A stretch of DNA of 64,000 bases from Owenia fusiformis (taxonomy: Eukaryota > Annelida > Polychaeta > Sabellida > Oweniidae): positions 4,049,525 to 4,113,524 of the forward strand of contig CAIIXF020000004.1 in NCBI GenBank assembly GCA_903813345.2, read 5' to 3'. Numbering within the stretch: the first letter of the stretch is position 1; each line of letters starts with the position of its first letter. Below the pieces are notes generated by a model. It had not been told where the DNA came from. It did not search any database and worked only from the letters and a program-made list of their open reading frames with translations. Shown here piece after piece: positions 48,823 through 59,966 of the stretch. A program made the translations under genes and the position numbers.

Positions 48823-49200
48823 TACCCTTTGCATTCGTTTGACTTCACTTCTTAAAAGAGAGCTTCGTCTTCACTCTTTCAAACTAAAATAAACCTGTGA
48901 ACTCACCGCGCCAATCAGTGTTCGTCGGCCAAATTTGACCGACGTTCTATATATGGGCATTCCTTCTGACGTCATCGTTGAGCCCGGAATTGACCAATGA
49001 CATACGCATATTTAATTAGAACGCATTTGGCGTATGTTTCTTCAAGCTCGCTGATTGGTGGAAGAAAGGTCAGCACGTAGGTCAGAAGTGATTTACTACC
49101 CAAACTGTCACCGGTACCCATCATGGGGGCGGGGCTACTTAACTGTAATATGGTCTCTACTAGGCAGAGTGTAGTTTAACTAGACTCTGCACGCAGGGTA
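48823..49200 (-). mobile_element. MITE copy D, 378 bp, 9-bp target duplication
   Basis: This is the same element in reverse orientation, from taccctttgcattcgtttg to gcacgcagggta. The flanks gttaaccac (48814-48822 and 49201-49209) are identical. It is very close to copy C in sequence and length. Confidence 0.92.
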
Positions 49201-49931
49201 GTTAACCACTTGGAATTCGAAGATGTGTACTATCAACAGTGACAGAAAAACTAGGTTACTTTCACTAGGTTTAATCTGACCTCTCACCTAATATAACGAC
49301 ATTGAAGTTAGTTGAATACTTAAGTCCTCAGCACAAATAAATGACACCTAGATTTTCTATCACCATTTCCAGACCATGGTCATTTGAGACTTATTACTTT
49401 CCAATAATGTCTTGATACACATCCCTTGAGTTTTGTATCTCTCATCAACTGGTGGGTAGTCTCTTGAAAATTCTCTTCTTTTTAACATGGGAAATCCTCA
49501 CTTTAGCAAATCCAGGTGTCATTTATTTATGGTGAGCACTGTAGTAGTATTCAATTTTTTTCAAAACACAGTCAATGATAAGGTTCATATCTGGATCATG
49601 ACAACTAATGGTTGTTCATGTCATTGCTCCTACTTAGCCTTATATTGCACTCAATAGGAAAGTCAAGGATACCAAATTACCAATATATAAACCAGACCAA
49701 TAACAATCTCTGATGCTTGAAATAGCTATTAACAATGGTAGTGATCAGACAGTCTATGAAAGGACATGTGATTTTTCATTTTTTGGTTTTCCGAAATATG
49801 AAAACCAAGCTGATATGCAATTATACGGTACGCCCGGTATACTGGGTACGCAGAGGCGTAACAGATGGTTGCAAATTCGCTCTAAATACAACCATCTTAG
49901 AAATATAGTGCTACGCCCATGACAATAGACT

Positions 49932-50353
49932 AGATGCGAGTAGACATAATCTTGATTTACGTCATTAAATATTCAAAATTCAGTCAAAGTGATGTCATAT
50001 TTGAAATCTACATGTAAAAGTACATCTAGAAATATGGTTTCGAAAATTGTTTATCAACTTTGAAAATTAATTTTTTTGAAAGTTTGACTTCTCGTTCGGG
50101 TTGATTCCCCATAGACCCAATGTTACAAAATCACAAAAAGTGAAATATTTTTTCTTGTATTGGACAGATAACATTTTCCTTTACTGGACATATTTCAATT
50201 TGCATAACTATTAGATACATAAGGGTTATATGAAAATTGAACCACTAAAACAAATGTAATTTAATTTAAAGGGAACTTTCTGCTATACCCGCCATGCTAT
50301 CTGACCCGAACGAGCCACCTGGTGGTGAAACTGGTAACTACCTACTCGCATCT
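49932..50353. mobile_element. Possible 422-bp element with 12-bp inverted ends
   Basis: The ends agatgcgagtag (49932-49943) and ctactcgcatct (50342-50353) are exact complements. The interior has no recognised frame. With so short a match, chance cannot be excluded. Confidence 0.45.
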
Positions 50354-51404
50354 GCGTTATTTGCCTAAGCAGTAAAAAATCCGGTGTGGAAAACAAAATT
50401 GTGGAAAATCCTACCCGTTTCATCAAATATTGGTAAAATGACATGAAATTGTCATCATGTAGATACTTGTATGAAGGATGGAGTTGAATAACCTCCTACT
50501 CATCAGAACCCTTTATGTTTACACCAATGTAAAATGTTGATGTTTGTGTGAACAGGGAAGTACATGCTCCAAGAGTACATGCTGACCTAGTTCAGTGGCT
50601 GTGGTAAAATGCTAAATATAATTTGATGAATGCTATCCCTCTTGAAGTTTATCTGAGGTTCATTTGTGGTAAAGACATTGACCTCATACCATTTTGAACC
50701 TTTTCACTAGCTATTCAGGATGAACAGCTAATGTGGATTGATATGAGGTTACACTAACCTTCTATGAACATTAGATAGTCATTCAGCAATGACCCAATAG
50801 CTATGAAGGTTCAACTGGGATATCATTAAACCAATGATGAACATGCTCTAGACTTTCTGAAATGACATTTCCATTAAGTATACATACAGCAAGGGTTCAG
50901 TCAAAGGTACTCTGATAAGCCTCCATAAATCAATATGAGGCTTAAGTACCCAACTGAACACTATCTAGCTTTTCAAATGCTCTGAAAATACAGCAGATAA
51001 TGTGTTATTGCTTTCATGAAATGTTAACCCTTTTAGGTCCACATCTTGGATATTAACTATTAGCATACCATGTACTGTGTGCTATCTGGGAAGTGATCTT
51101 ATCTCACCTTTGCAAATTAATCGGCTTCACAGATATTTTCTTCTACAATTACTAATGAGAATTGTCAGTTGCTGTTATTACAAAAGCAGATTTCATAAAC
51201 AGAACAATTAGAAAACCATTCTTCTTGTTATCCCAGTTTTGATATCAGGAGACTGATTATTGTTGCTGTGGTTACTTTATTGTGGCATCACCATGCCAAC
51301 CTCTGTGACCAGAGCTGCAAACTGTGCAATTGAAAAACAAAAGAGATGGATATTTGAGAATGGATCTTTCTTTCTCTCACATCCTAACATTTAATAGTGT
51401 TCCA

Positions 51405-51600
51405 GGCCGTAGCCAGGAATGCAGGCCCAAAGCCAGGAACGCAGGCCCAAAGCCAGGAACGGGGGTAAGGGAACCTCAGTGAACCCCCTCCTGGCAAAAA
51501 ATCTTTAAAATCATGCAGTTCTTCACCATTCTGGGCACCTATTCAATTGATTTTGGGCCAGAGTTATCAAATGTGAACCCCCCTTGGCAAAAGCTGGGTC
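51405..51600. mobile_element. CAGGCCCGTAGCCAGG family copy with triplicated left end
   Basis: The left end shows three successive variants of caggcccaaagccaggaac, followed by the family interior (atcatgcagttcttcaccat) and a decayed right end near tggcaaaagctgggtc. Confidence 0.6.
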
Positions 51601-52384
51601 TTTAGTGGTTTGACCTGCTGAACCTGTTCATCTCCATGGCAACTGTTTACTCCATTCCCATTTCATTCAAGAAATAGGTCAACAGACCTGCACCATTAAT
51701 CTCTTGCACACCATGGATTTGTTCTTTCCTAGTGCTGTGCCACAAAACTTCCTCTTCCTTTTACCAATTCTTGTCTGCCTGCTAACCATCCATCACCTCA
51801 TTTCATACTACATGTACTCATTGAATTGTACACAGTTGAGATTCTTTTTAGCATGGTTCAAGCACTTTTTTAATTACACTTTTCAAAGTGCTCGATTGCT
51901 GCCATCTCGTGCTGTTGAGTGTGCATCTGTCTGGGCAGCCAGGTGGTAGACACCGCATAAATTTTGTCATTGAAATATCCACTTGAAATATATGGAACAG
52001 CAGCCAAATGTGTGTTTTGTTAATTATGTTTTTTTGTGGTTCATTTTAACACCAAGGCCTTCCCCAGGGGTTGGGGCATGAGTTAGGTTCAAATCTTTTT
52101 AGATTTCGTTTTTGGAGAAAATCCTTGCTGAAATTGAGTGAGAGTGACACAAGGAATTGATTTGACCTTTGATGCATTATTGCAGTCTAGTCTTCATAAT
52201 ACCAATAATGAATGCTGTAGGTGGATAAAACTAATGGATTTCATGACTGTGTTTGGTCAGGGCCTGACTATTATAGTGACATCTATATATCTAGACGATG
52301 TATTGTAAGCTTCTTTCAATTTCCAAAACTAGAATTTCTTTTTTTCAGACACCAATCAGGGCTTGTGCTAAGGGCCAGTTCACT

Positions 52385-52591
52385 GGTCATTTCTAAATAT
52401 GATATTTTACTGTGTTTCAGGATGGAGCCGAGAGAGTCATTGAGTCATATTTTCTAAATATGATATTTTACTATGTTTCAGGATGGAGCCGAGAGAGTCA
52501 TTGAGTCATTGTCATTGATTGATGCAGTAAGCCTGATGCTGTGGAGTCATTGAGTCATATTTTCTAAATATGATATTTTATTTTGTTTCAG
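52385..52591 (+). repeat. Tandem copies of the 3' splice site and start of TBL1 exon 3
   Basis: Copy 1 (exon start 52421) and copy 2 (52482) precede the true exon start at 52592. Each copy has ttctaaatatgatattttac, a tgtttcag acceptor, then gatggagccgagagagtcat. Copy 1 breaks off after 8 codons. Copy 2 continues 15 codons, then has lost one T relative to the true exon, which destroys the frame and creates a gca|gtaagc donor at 52527. Confidence 0.9.
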
Positions 52592-52742
52592 GATGGAGCT
52601 GAGAGAGTCATTGAGTCATTGTCATTAATTGATGCAGTAATGCCTGATGTTGTGGAGTCTAGGAAGCAAGCAGCACAGAAAAATCATCAAATAAAAACAG
52701 AGCCAACTAACACAAATGGGGAAGAGGGTTCACATTCATTAA
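52592..52742 (+). CDS. TBL1XR1: TBL1 exon 3: F-box-like region and acidic linker
   Basis: The acceptor is ttttgtttcag (ending 52591) and the donor is ttaa|gtaagt at 52743. The 151-nt exon encodes residues 69-118 plus one base. It starts DGAERVIESLSLIDAVMPD, which matches the strongly conserved IESLSLIDAVMPDVV of human TBL1XR1. The human segment GTLFDGRP before it is replaced by the shorter GAERV. The vertebrate Ala/Gln-rich stretch is reduced to a short Lys/Asn/Glu-rich linker. This exon start is the last of a three-copy array. Confidence 0.95.
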
Positions 52743-53084
52743 GTAAGTATATGTACTTTAATCATTAAGTAAGTACTGTAATCGTGAAAACACAAATATT
52801 TTTGGATCTTGGTTCAGCGGATCATCCCACTGACAAATTTGCTAATATACAGTATACCCTCTTTCCTTAGCTATGATACTGTGAACATACTCAAAGTTTC
52901 ACGAGGCCTGCTTAATACATGTCCAATTTATTGCCTTAATTTGAGGAAGGATGTTAGCTAAAAACAGGAAAATAAGCTTTTTACAAGGCTCTGATAGGAT
53001 ATATTTGGAAATCACAAACCAAAAAAGTGAAGTTTGTACATGATAACTTGACAAGTTGATCTATTTCAAATTTTATACTTTCAG

Positions 53085-53220
53085 CAAATCATACAGAAGA
53101 AAATATGGAAATAGATGGCGCTCTAGAAATCCCCAGCAGTAAAGCAACTGTCTTGCGGGGCCATGAGTCAGAGGTGTTCATCTGTGCATGGAATCCTGCC
53201 AATGATCTTCTAGCTTCAGG
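53085..53220 (+). CDS. TBL1XR1: TBL1 exon 4: linker end and WD repeat 1
   Basis: The acceptor is tatactttcag (ending 53084) and the donor is tcagg|gtaagt at 53221. The exon encodes [20 protein letters not shown] and then [25 protein letters not shown]. The GH dipeptide and the [10 protein letters not shown] strand mark the first WD repeat, which closes in exon 5 with DSTARIW. Intron 3 before it is only 342 bp. Confidence 0.96.
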
Positions 53221-53574
53221 GTAAGTGTTTCCTGGCTTCTGATTGGCTGATACCACCTGCCATTTATCTCTCCTTGGTTTTGATTGGCTGAATTATCTCT
53301 ACCATTTTTCTTTCCTTGGTTATGATTGACTGATGTGTCCTTCTTTCATATTGACTGTATTGGGTTGTATTTTAGCCATTGAAATATCAGGGCAACTCTT
53401 AACCTTGCAACTGGGCTCTGATTGGCTGAATTGGAATACTGTGAATGCAGTCAACTGAAATCCAGCTACCCAATCAAAATAGTACCCACGAAGTTTTACG
53501 CTTTCATATTTAGACACTTTAGACTCTAGAAAATGTGTAAGACTCCTGAGGAAGAGAGTCTAAAGACATTCAGG

Positions 53575-53840
53575 CCTGTCAACTGTCCCGCAATTTGCGT
53601 ATTTGTCACGCATTTGCTGAAGAATTTGAAGTCACGCCAGTTATTTTTGCGTGACAGAAAATGTCACGCAAATACGCATTTTACCTGGTAATTGTCAAGC
53701 AAAAATATTTCTGTAGAAAATTTTTTAAAAAAGATCGTCTACACAGCAAAAATACGAACGCCGAAAAAAAAACGTACGCATATCGTTCAGACTTTTCACG
53801 CGAATTACGTATATGTCACGCATTCTGTTCGAAATTTTTC
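53575..53840. repeat. Interspersed 'gtcacgcaaatacgcat' repeat region
   Basis: Several direct and inverted variants of tgtcacgcatttg and gtcacgcaaatacgcat occur, for example 53600-53625, 53668-53685 and 53812-53825. The region is CpG-rich compared with its flanks. It is probably a decayed mobile element. Confidence 0.55.
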
Positions 53841-54570
53841 GTACCTACCCCCCTGAAGCCCTGTGATCTGAGGATGGAGAATCTCTGGAGTCTACAAGCC
53901 TCGTGAGAACCCAGCATCAAAATTGTTATCTTGAAGTGCATAACATTTTCAGTAAATCAATATACCTTGTAAATAATTTAGTACTTCCTAGTTTCTGTAA
54001 CAACCTTAAACCACCCACATTCTTAATGGTAATAGAATACTGATATTGATTATTGATTACCTGCAAAATAAAGGTAAAAAATACTTGACTGCATTCTTGG
54101 ACTAGTATTGATTACACACCTCAATTTTGGTAGCCATCTGTGCTTTTTTCAAGACAATTTGTTGTACTGGCCCAGTTCAAGACCCATTGACCCACTTTTA
54201 GTATAACATCTACTTTAAGGACTATATTGGCCTCTATTGAGATCGACTCCTCTTGTTAATGGACTTAAATCTTAAAGGAGGACATTTATTGAGTCACTTT
54301 AGAGTTATTTGCTTGATCAATCCTGTGATCGGCACAGAATAAAAAGTTATGTTTTAATTCGACAGATATATGATATTTTAGGAATTTTCATAGGAATTCT
54401 TCTTTTGGTGTTGAGGTTTCTTTCTGAACATACCTTGGGAATAATAATGTTGATTTAAAAGGTCCTTATGAGAGATTAGTAATTCTAGTCTCATGCCTTG
54501 ACAAAATTTTATACAAAATTACCTGGATTATAAAGATGTCTAATGATAGTATTATGTCCCATTTAGTTTA

Positions 54571-54980
54571 ACTTTGCCTCGACTTTGTTTATTTGCCTCG
54601 ACTTTGTTTATTTGCCTTGCCTTTGTTTATTTGCCTCGACTTTGTTGTGTTGCCTGGACTTTGTTTATTTGCCTTGACTTTGTTTATTTGCCTGGACTTT
54701 GTTTATTTGCCTCGACTTTGTTCATTTGCCTCAACTTTGTTTATTTGCCTCCACTTTGTTTATTTGCCTCAACTTTGTTTATTTGCCTCGACTTAGTTGT
54801 GTTGCCTTGACTTTGTTTATTTGCCTCAACTTTGTTCATTTGCCTCAACTTTGTTTATTTGCCTCCACTTTGTTTATTTGCCTCAACTTTGTTTATTTGC
54901 CTCGACTTTGTTGTGTTGCCTTGACTTTGTTTATTTGCCTCCACTTTGTTTATTTGCCTCAACTTTCTTTATTTGCCTAG
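54571..54980. repeat. 19-bp minisatellite, about 21 copies
   Basis: The unit is ttgcctcgactttgtttat with variants (cctcaac, cctccac, ccttgac, and gttgtgt in place of gtttatt). Because 19 is not a multiple of 3 and the unit lacks stops, frames of 67-93 residues are open in all three plus frames, repeating FICLDFVYLP-like peptides. They are not genes. The gttgtgt variant recurs at intervals, hinting at a higher-order period. Confidence 0.95.
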
Positions 54981-55062
54981 TTTCAATATGTCACCACCAC
55001 TAGTAGTATCCAACTTTTTTGTCAAGGTCGTGAACTTTCTTGTCCTAGATTTCTCAACTTTT

Positions 55063-55372
55063 ACACAAGGAGGATTGGCTCCCAGGATCGAAACTCGATA
55101 TTTTCCAACAATGAAAACGTCGAAATGTCGTTATTTTCTGAAATTAAAACCGACTATAAATTCAAAATAAACAGTTCAAAAGATTCGAACCAATATCTCG
55201 ATCGTTTCTTGTGAGTTTTGGAATTTTTCGTTTGGAAATAAGACCAAAATTCACGATTTAAATGTTGAAGTGAACAAAATGGCGGCTGTTTGAATTCGAA
55301 TTTTGTATTACGACATACCCATATATGGGACAGAATATCGGTGGTGCACTCTGGGAGCCAATCCTCCTTGAC
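55063..55372. mobile_element. Element with 18-bp perfect inverted ends 'aggaggattggctcccag'
   Basis: The left aggaggattggctcccag (about 55068-55085) and the right ctgggagccaatcctcct (about 55351-55368) are exact complements, next to cttttaca on both outer sides. A related end is at 171-190. The minus-strand frame at 55154-55612 overlaps it and lacks recognisable domains. Confidence 0.65.
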
Positions 55373-57720
55373 TTTTACATGACTTTTACATGAAAAATTA
55401 TGATCTGTCATCAAATTAAAAAAAACAAGGTATAACTTTAGATCGATATCTAACAGTCTATAGTGGAAATATTGAGGATAATCGCGGAAAACAATTCCTT
55501 CATTTAGTAATATACTAGTAATAAAAAAGATACATAGATTGTTAAAAATTTTAAAATGTTTGATTGATAAATGTCTTCGGAGTGCCTTCGTGCAGGCCTG
55601 AAATTGTTTCATATCAAATGTGACATAAATACCAGAAATACTTAATATAGTTCTGATCGGATATAAAATTCGACTGCGTCATAGACTGTCTGCAACTGAC
55701 TTCCAAGAATGTAATAGCATAAGGTTCATTTTGTCTCATATTAGTTTAGAAATAGACATCAATGACCTTTATATATCGCTGATATGATACAAAATTCTAA
55801 GAATTTCATTATAAGAATCTAGTTACTAACAGATTGCCCCATATTCTCCCCACTGTCCCATATTCTCCCCATATTCAATCGTTGTACTAGTTAAAAGATG
55901 TACAGAGACTTTGTTAGGGACTCGATTCCCAATATTGGACATGTGATCTAATTAGGGAACACTGTTCGTATATTTCAACCAATTTACAATCATGTAAAAT
56001 CGTTACGAGACACCCTTTCAGTATAGTGCACAACACGGGTCGTGGACAATTTTCCTCATTGTGATGCATTGAATGTATTAGCAGTCCCATTTTACGTGTT
56101 CGTGACATGATTGAAAATTCATAATATTAATTATATATCATCTTATTAATTAATAACCTACTTTAACTAATGAAAGTATATTTATGGCATTCATGAAATC
56201 ATTTTCTGTGTGTGTAGTTTTGTGTCAAGGTAACCGATCGATTACCCTGTATTTCCAGTTGCTTGCTACCCTTCCCTCTGATAACTGTTATTTTAGTATA
56301 AATAAAGCCATTATTGCGTGCAGTGTAGCTGTAGTGGAGCTGTCACACTTAGACCATGTGGGCTCTCTAATCGCCACGCGTGAATACTTTGGGCCAAATG
56401 GCAGGGCGAGACATGGATACACGGTTTGCGAAACTAATAATTTTGCAGCAATTTATCCCCATCACACCAAACACTAAAATTAATTAATTAAAAATTAAAT
56501 CCCAAATTAGCTACACGGTGGTGATTTTTACCTCATTCTTTATTGCAAATAGGCTAGATTTGTATACGAGTTATCTTTATGGTAAAGAGTTAAGAGGAAG
56601 TCCAATTTTTGGGAAGAGTACTGTTTTAGTGTCACTATGACTGATTGCTCTGTTGAAAATAGATGAACTATTTTCTGCCTTACCTTGTCAATTCCCCTGC
56701 AAAAATGTTCGCTATTTTCTGCCTTACCTTGTCAATTCCCCTGCGAAAAAGTTCACTATTCGAAACTCATCGAACCCCCCCTGGCTACGGGCTTGAATGT
56801 GCCAGTTTATATATAGTAAAGATAGTCTTGTCTTGCTTCAAGCCTTTCTGGGGAAGCAGATAGGAAGGAGGGGGGGGGGTTCAGACTATAAGACTACAGT
56901 TAAACTTTACAAGTGAACACTACTAGTAATGCTGGTCCCTAATCAGGGGGGAGGCTCGCCCTTGATATTTCCTAAAAACAGGGAGTTGGTTTGGCATGGA
57001 AAATTTAAAAAGTTTAAGTGGAGGGGGAGGGTCAGGTCCCTCCCCCTGATCAAAAGCTGATTACGGGCATTTAATGCCAAGTAGAAAACCATCATAGTGT
57101 TCATATAAACAGGTGTTTGAGTGACAAACAGAGTATCTTATGTATTTCTAGGGGTTAACATTAACGGTTAACGTTAACGGTTATAACTAGGGGTTAGGTA
57201 TAGTAGAGTGTCTATATTGTTGATTGTCATAATGTTGACAGGTCATGATAACATCGTATAAAAAAGTATAGATTTTTATTATTTTTAATATATTATCCTA
57301 GATAGCTGTTGGCTTAAAGGTATGATGTCATTATGAGCGGAAAATGAATACATTTGAACGGGATTGTCCTTGTTCACCCGTACATAAAATGAAACATACA
57401 TTCAAGAAAAAATGGTCGTCAGGATTGAAATACAAATCAGAGTACAACCTTTTTATTATGATAAGGGAAAACACATGTGAAAACAATTGACATTGTCAGA
57501 GGTAATTAGCCAAATGAGTCCCTTATTAACACATAATGTAAGCTAGGAGAGCATGGATATTGGTTATCGGCAGGATGTCACTGTGACGGTTTTCTTTGAT
57601 AGATAACTCAGTCATTGAAGCCTTTGGGCATCTTACCCCTGCTTGTTATGTCAAAATGTCTTTATTTCCTATATCTTGAGATTTATCCAAGATCTGCAAC
57701 TAAAAAAACAATTTCTGTTC

Positions 57721-57960
57721 TCAGTTTTGGAGATTCATGCAACAGTGAAGATTTTAACTGTAATAGTGCCATTTATATTTCAACCAAATAGTGCCAATAA
57801 AATAGTGCTCATTATTTTTCTGTTCTCATCTTTGGAGATTAGTGCAACAGTGAAGATTTTAACTGTAATAGTGCCATTTATATTTCAACCAAATAGTGCC
57901 AATAAAATAGTGCTCATTATTTTTCTGTTCTCATCTTTGGAGATACGTGAAACAGTGAAT
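57721..57960 (+). repeat. Diverged 105-bp tandem copies of the TBL1 exon 5 start
   Basis: Three unit starts (ttggagat at 57727, 57832 and 57937) are spaced exactly 105 bp apart. Each unit resembles the start of exon 5: an acceptor-like tctcag or tctcat, tttggagatt, cagtgaagatttt, taatagtgcc, aaccaaatagtgcc and tagtgctca. The true exon reads atctggagattcaacg ... agtaatagtgccaaccaatt agtgctca. Related words also sit at 59305-59355, just before the real exon. Only copy 1 keeps the AG. Confidence 0.6.
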
Positions 57961-58139
57961 TTTTTAAAGATCTAATAGCAAAGGTTTTGCAAAAATAAAT
58001 CAATGTAGTATAAAACAAATGTATGTATTATGAAGAAATAAATATATAATGAAAAAAATAGATATGTGTTTGTAATATTGGTATAAACTTAAGATTAAAA
58101 AGTGTCACTATCTCTTTCATTTTTCAACAAATATAGGCT

Positions 58140-59120
58140 CACGTGACATGTGACGCGGGGCAGTCAATTTTGATCTATCGTAGACCATATCAGTATCAAA
58201 TTACTGACATTTCAACCTCGTCTTGCGAGGCCATTTTGATTTGAAACATCTTGAATTTGGTGTCAAAATGAAGCTGGTCACGCCCACTTTCAGAGTTATC
58301 AATGAATCATTTACTACGACTACTATATTCATTTAGGAGGCGTGTAAAGTTAACCAATCAGAAAGACAATTGTTCCATATATGGCAGTTCATTAACATAT
58401 TCAGTGTTTACTACTGCTTTTCACGTCATGACAACACGAGTAGTAACCAATCAAGATGCCGTATTTTATCACGTGAGTTCAGAGTGACACGCACGCGACA
58501 TGTTGTCTGGGGTGATCGCGATGTTGAACAATTTCTTCTCGGAATTTGTCCAGAGAAATCAGCGATTCTAAATTAAGGTAGGATCTGCCATTTTTTCCTG
58601 TACAAGTTATAACTTATCTCTATCGAATCCTAAAGTTTTGGAAGAAGATATGAAGCGTAGGTTTAAAAACGAAGCGATTAATTTGACGATCTGATTTTGC
58701 AATTTGCAATGGCCAATTTACTGCAAGTCCAGTGCATGTATTTGACAAGAGATAGCGCCAAGTCTGGTATCTAAATGCTTGTTAAGCCACTCAAAAACAA
58801 GATCCATATCTTCTAAATTTGATAACTTTGCAGAAAACCTGTTTTCATAATCTGTTTTCCGCGTCTAGATTCAAACTGAGTATGATAATAGTATCGCTTC
58901 AGTCAATGGCAACGGGTCTTCATTCCAGAACTCACATTTTTAGTTGATTCTCCGTCATATCCTTAAATTGTCTTCATTCAAATTACACCCTCTCGCCGAT
59001 TTATATAGTCATTTCCCAGAACCCGGGAATCAGAATCGCTGATGTTTGCCATATTGAACATATTATATGTACTGTAATATCTGTACATTGACTGCTACGT
59101 GTAATGGTCACGTGACTAGC
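58140..59120. other. CpG-richer zone inside intron 4, possible regulatory region
   Basis: CpG is clearly more frequent than in the flanking intron (gtgacgcgggg, tcacgtga, cacgcacgcgac, gatcgcgatg, ctctcgccg). It includes an E-box-like tcacgtga and ccaat words. No coding exon is recognised, and the frames at 58302-58576 lack similarity to anything I know. An internal promoter or enhancer is possible. Confidence 0.3.
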
Positions 59121-59407
59121 GCGATACAGGAAAAATGGGGAATTTCGAAACAACAATTTTTGGGCACTTTTATTGCAAATTTCAGGTATTTATAAAGTGT
59201 TTGTGGTATAAAATATAATCCACAGACATAAATGAACATCCAAACTACATATTTCATTAAGTTTTGGAGCCTTTTTTGCTCTTAAATCAACATCTTTAAC
59301 TAATAGTACCAGTCAAATAGTGCCATTTATATTTCATTTCAACCAAATAGTGCCAGTTTACTTTCTAATTTGTTTCTCATTTAACGATTGCTTATTTGTA
59401 TTTTCAG

Positions 59408-59546
59408 ATCTGGAGATTCAACGGCGAGGATCTGGAACTTAAACGACAACAGTAATAGTGCCAACCAATTAGTGCTCAGACATTGTATACAAAAAGGTGG
59501 GACGGAAGTCCCGAGTAATAAAGATGTAACTTCTCTCGATTGGAAT
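59408..59546 (+). CDS. TBL1XR1: TBL1 exon 5: end of WD1 and start of WD2
   Basis: The acceptor is gtattttcag (ending 59407) and the donor is aat|gtaagg at 59547. The exon encodes [40 protein letters not shown] and TSLDWN. This closely tracks human TBL1XR1, including the [19 protein letters not shown] block between the first two blades. Confidence 0.97.
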
Positions 59547-59966
59547 GTAAGGCTGAAATTATATTCTATTTTCTGTAATTCATATCGTTTAAAGGAGTTT
59601 GTGCTATTTTGTGTCCTTATGCTTTCTGAGTGCTTTTTTGCCGCACGGCACATATTTGTTGCGATCTTCTCAACATTAAAGCAAGATGGCTCTGTTCAAT
59701 TTTCGAGAAAATACTTGTTCCTTCCTGAACATTCATTTGCATCCACTTGGAAAAAAAAAAATTTAAGTCTTTTGACCATAAGCTACAATTCCAGATATAG
59801 AGAATTTTGCACCCATATAGGAATAAATCAAGGAGATACCAGTGGTTTCTAAAAAATTAACTGACCAATTAAAATTGTTCTTGTATTTTAATGCCACATA
59901 CTACATGGCAATATAATGAAGATTTCTACTATTCCATGAATGAATTGAATTGAATTTCTGTTCCAG

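Larger units (their letters stand above)
42876..52591 (+). other. TBL1 intron 2 (9.7 kb)
   Basis: No further coding exon is seen. The intron holds copies of at least five repeat families (42920, 43631, 44275, 44651, 48823, 49932, 51405). It also holds long AT-rich stretches without visible features (45038-48800, 50360-51400), where the frame at 45470-45787 is low-complexity. The three-copy array of the exon 3 start lies at its 3' end. Confidence 0.85.
53221..59407 (+). other. TBL1 intron 4 (6.2 kb)
   Basis: No coding exon is seen. The intron contains the cacgcaaatacgc repeat (53575-53840), the 19-bp minisatellite, an inverted-repeat element at 55063-55372, copies of the exon 5 start at 57721-57960, and a CpG-richer zone at 58140-59120. 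The stretch 55640-56760 and the area around 57000-57700 show nothing recognisable beyond a G-run near 56870-56878. Confidence 0.85.

Noticed and set aside
54574-54980. Frames of 67-93 codons with FICLDFVYLP repeats
   Set aside because: They are translations of a 19-bp minisatellite in three frames.
55154-55612. Minus-strand frame of 152 codons
   Set aside because: It overlaps the inverted-repeat element at 55063-55372, no domain is recognised, and its composition matches the intron. A real gene cannot be fully excluded.
57145-57200. Telomere-like repeat (ggttaacgttaacgg)
   Set aside because: It is a short, irregular run of a ttaacg word and does not match the animal telomere repeat.
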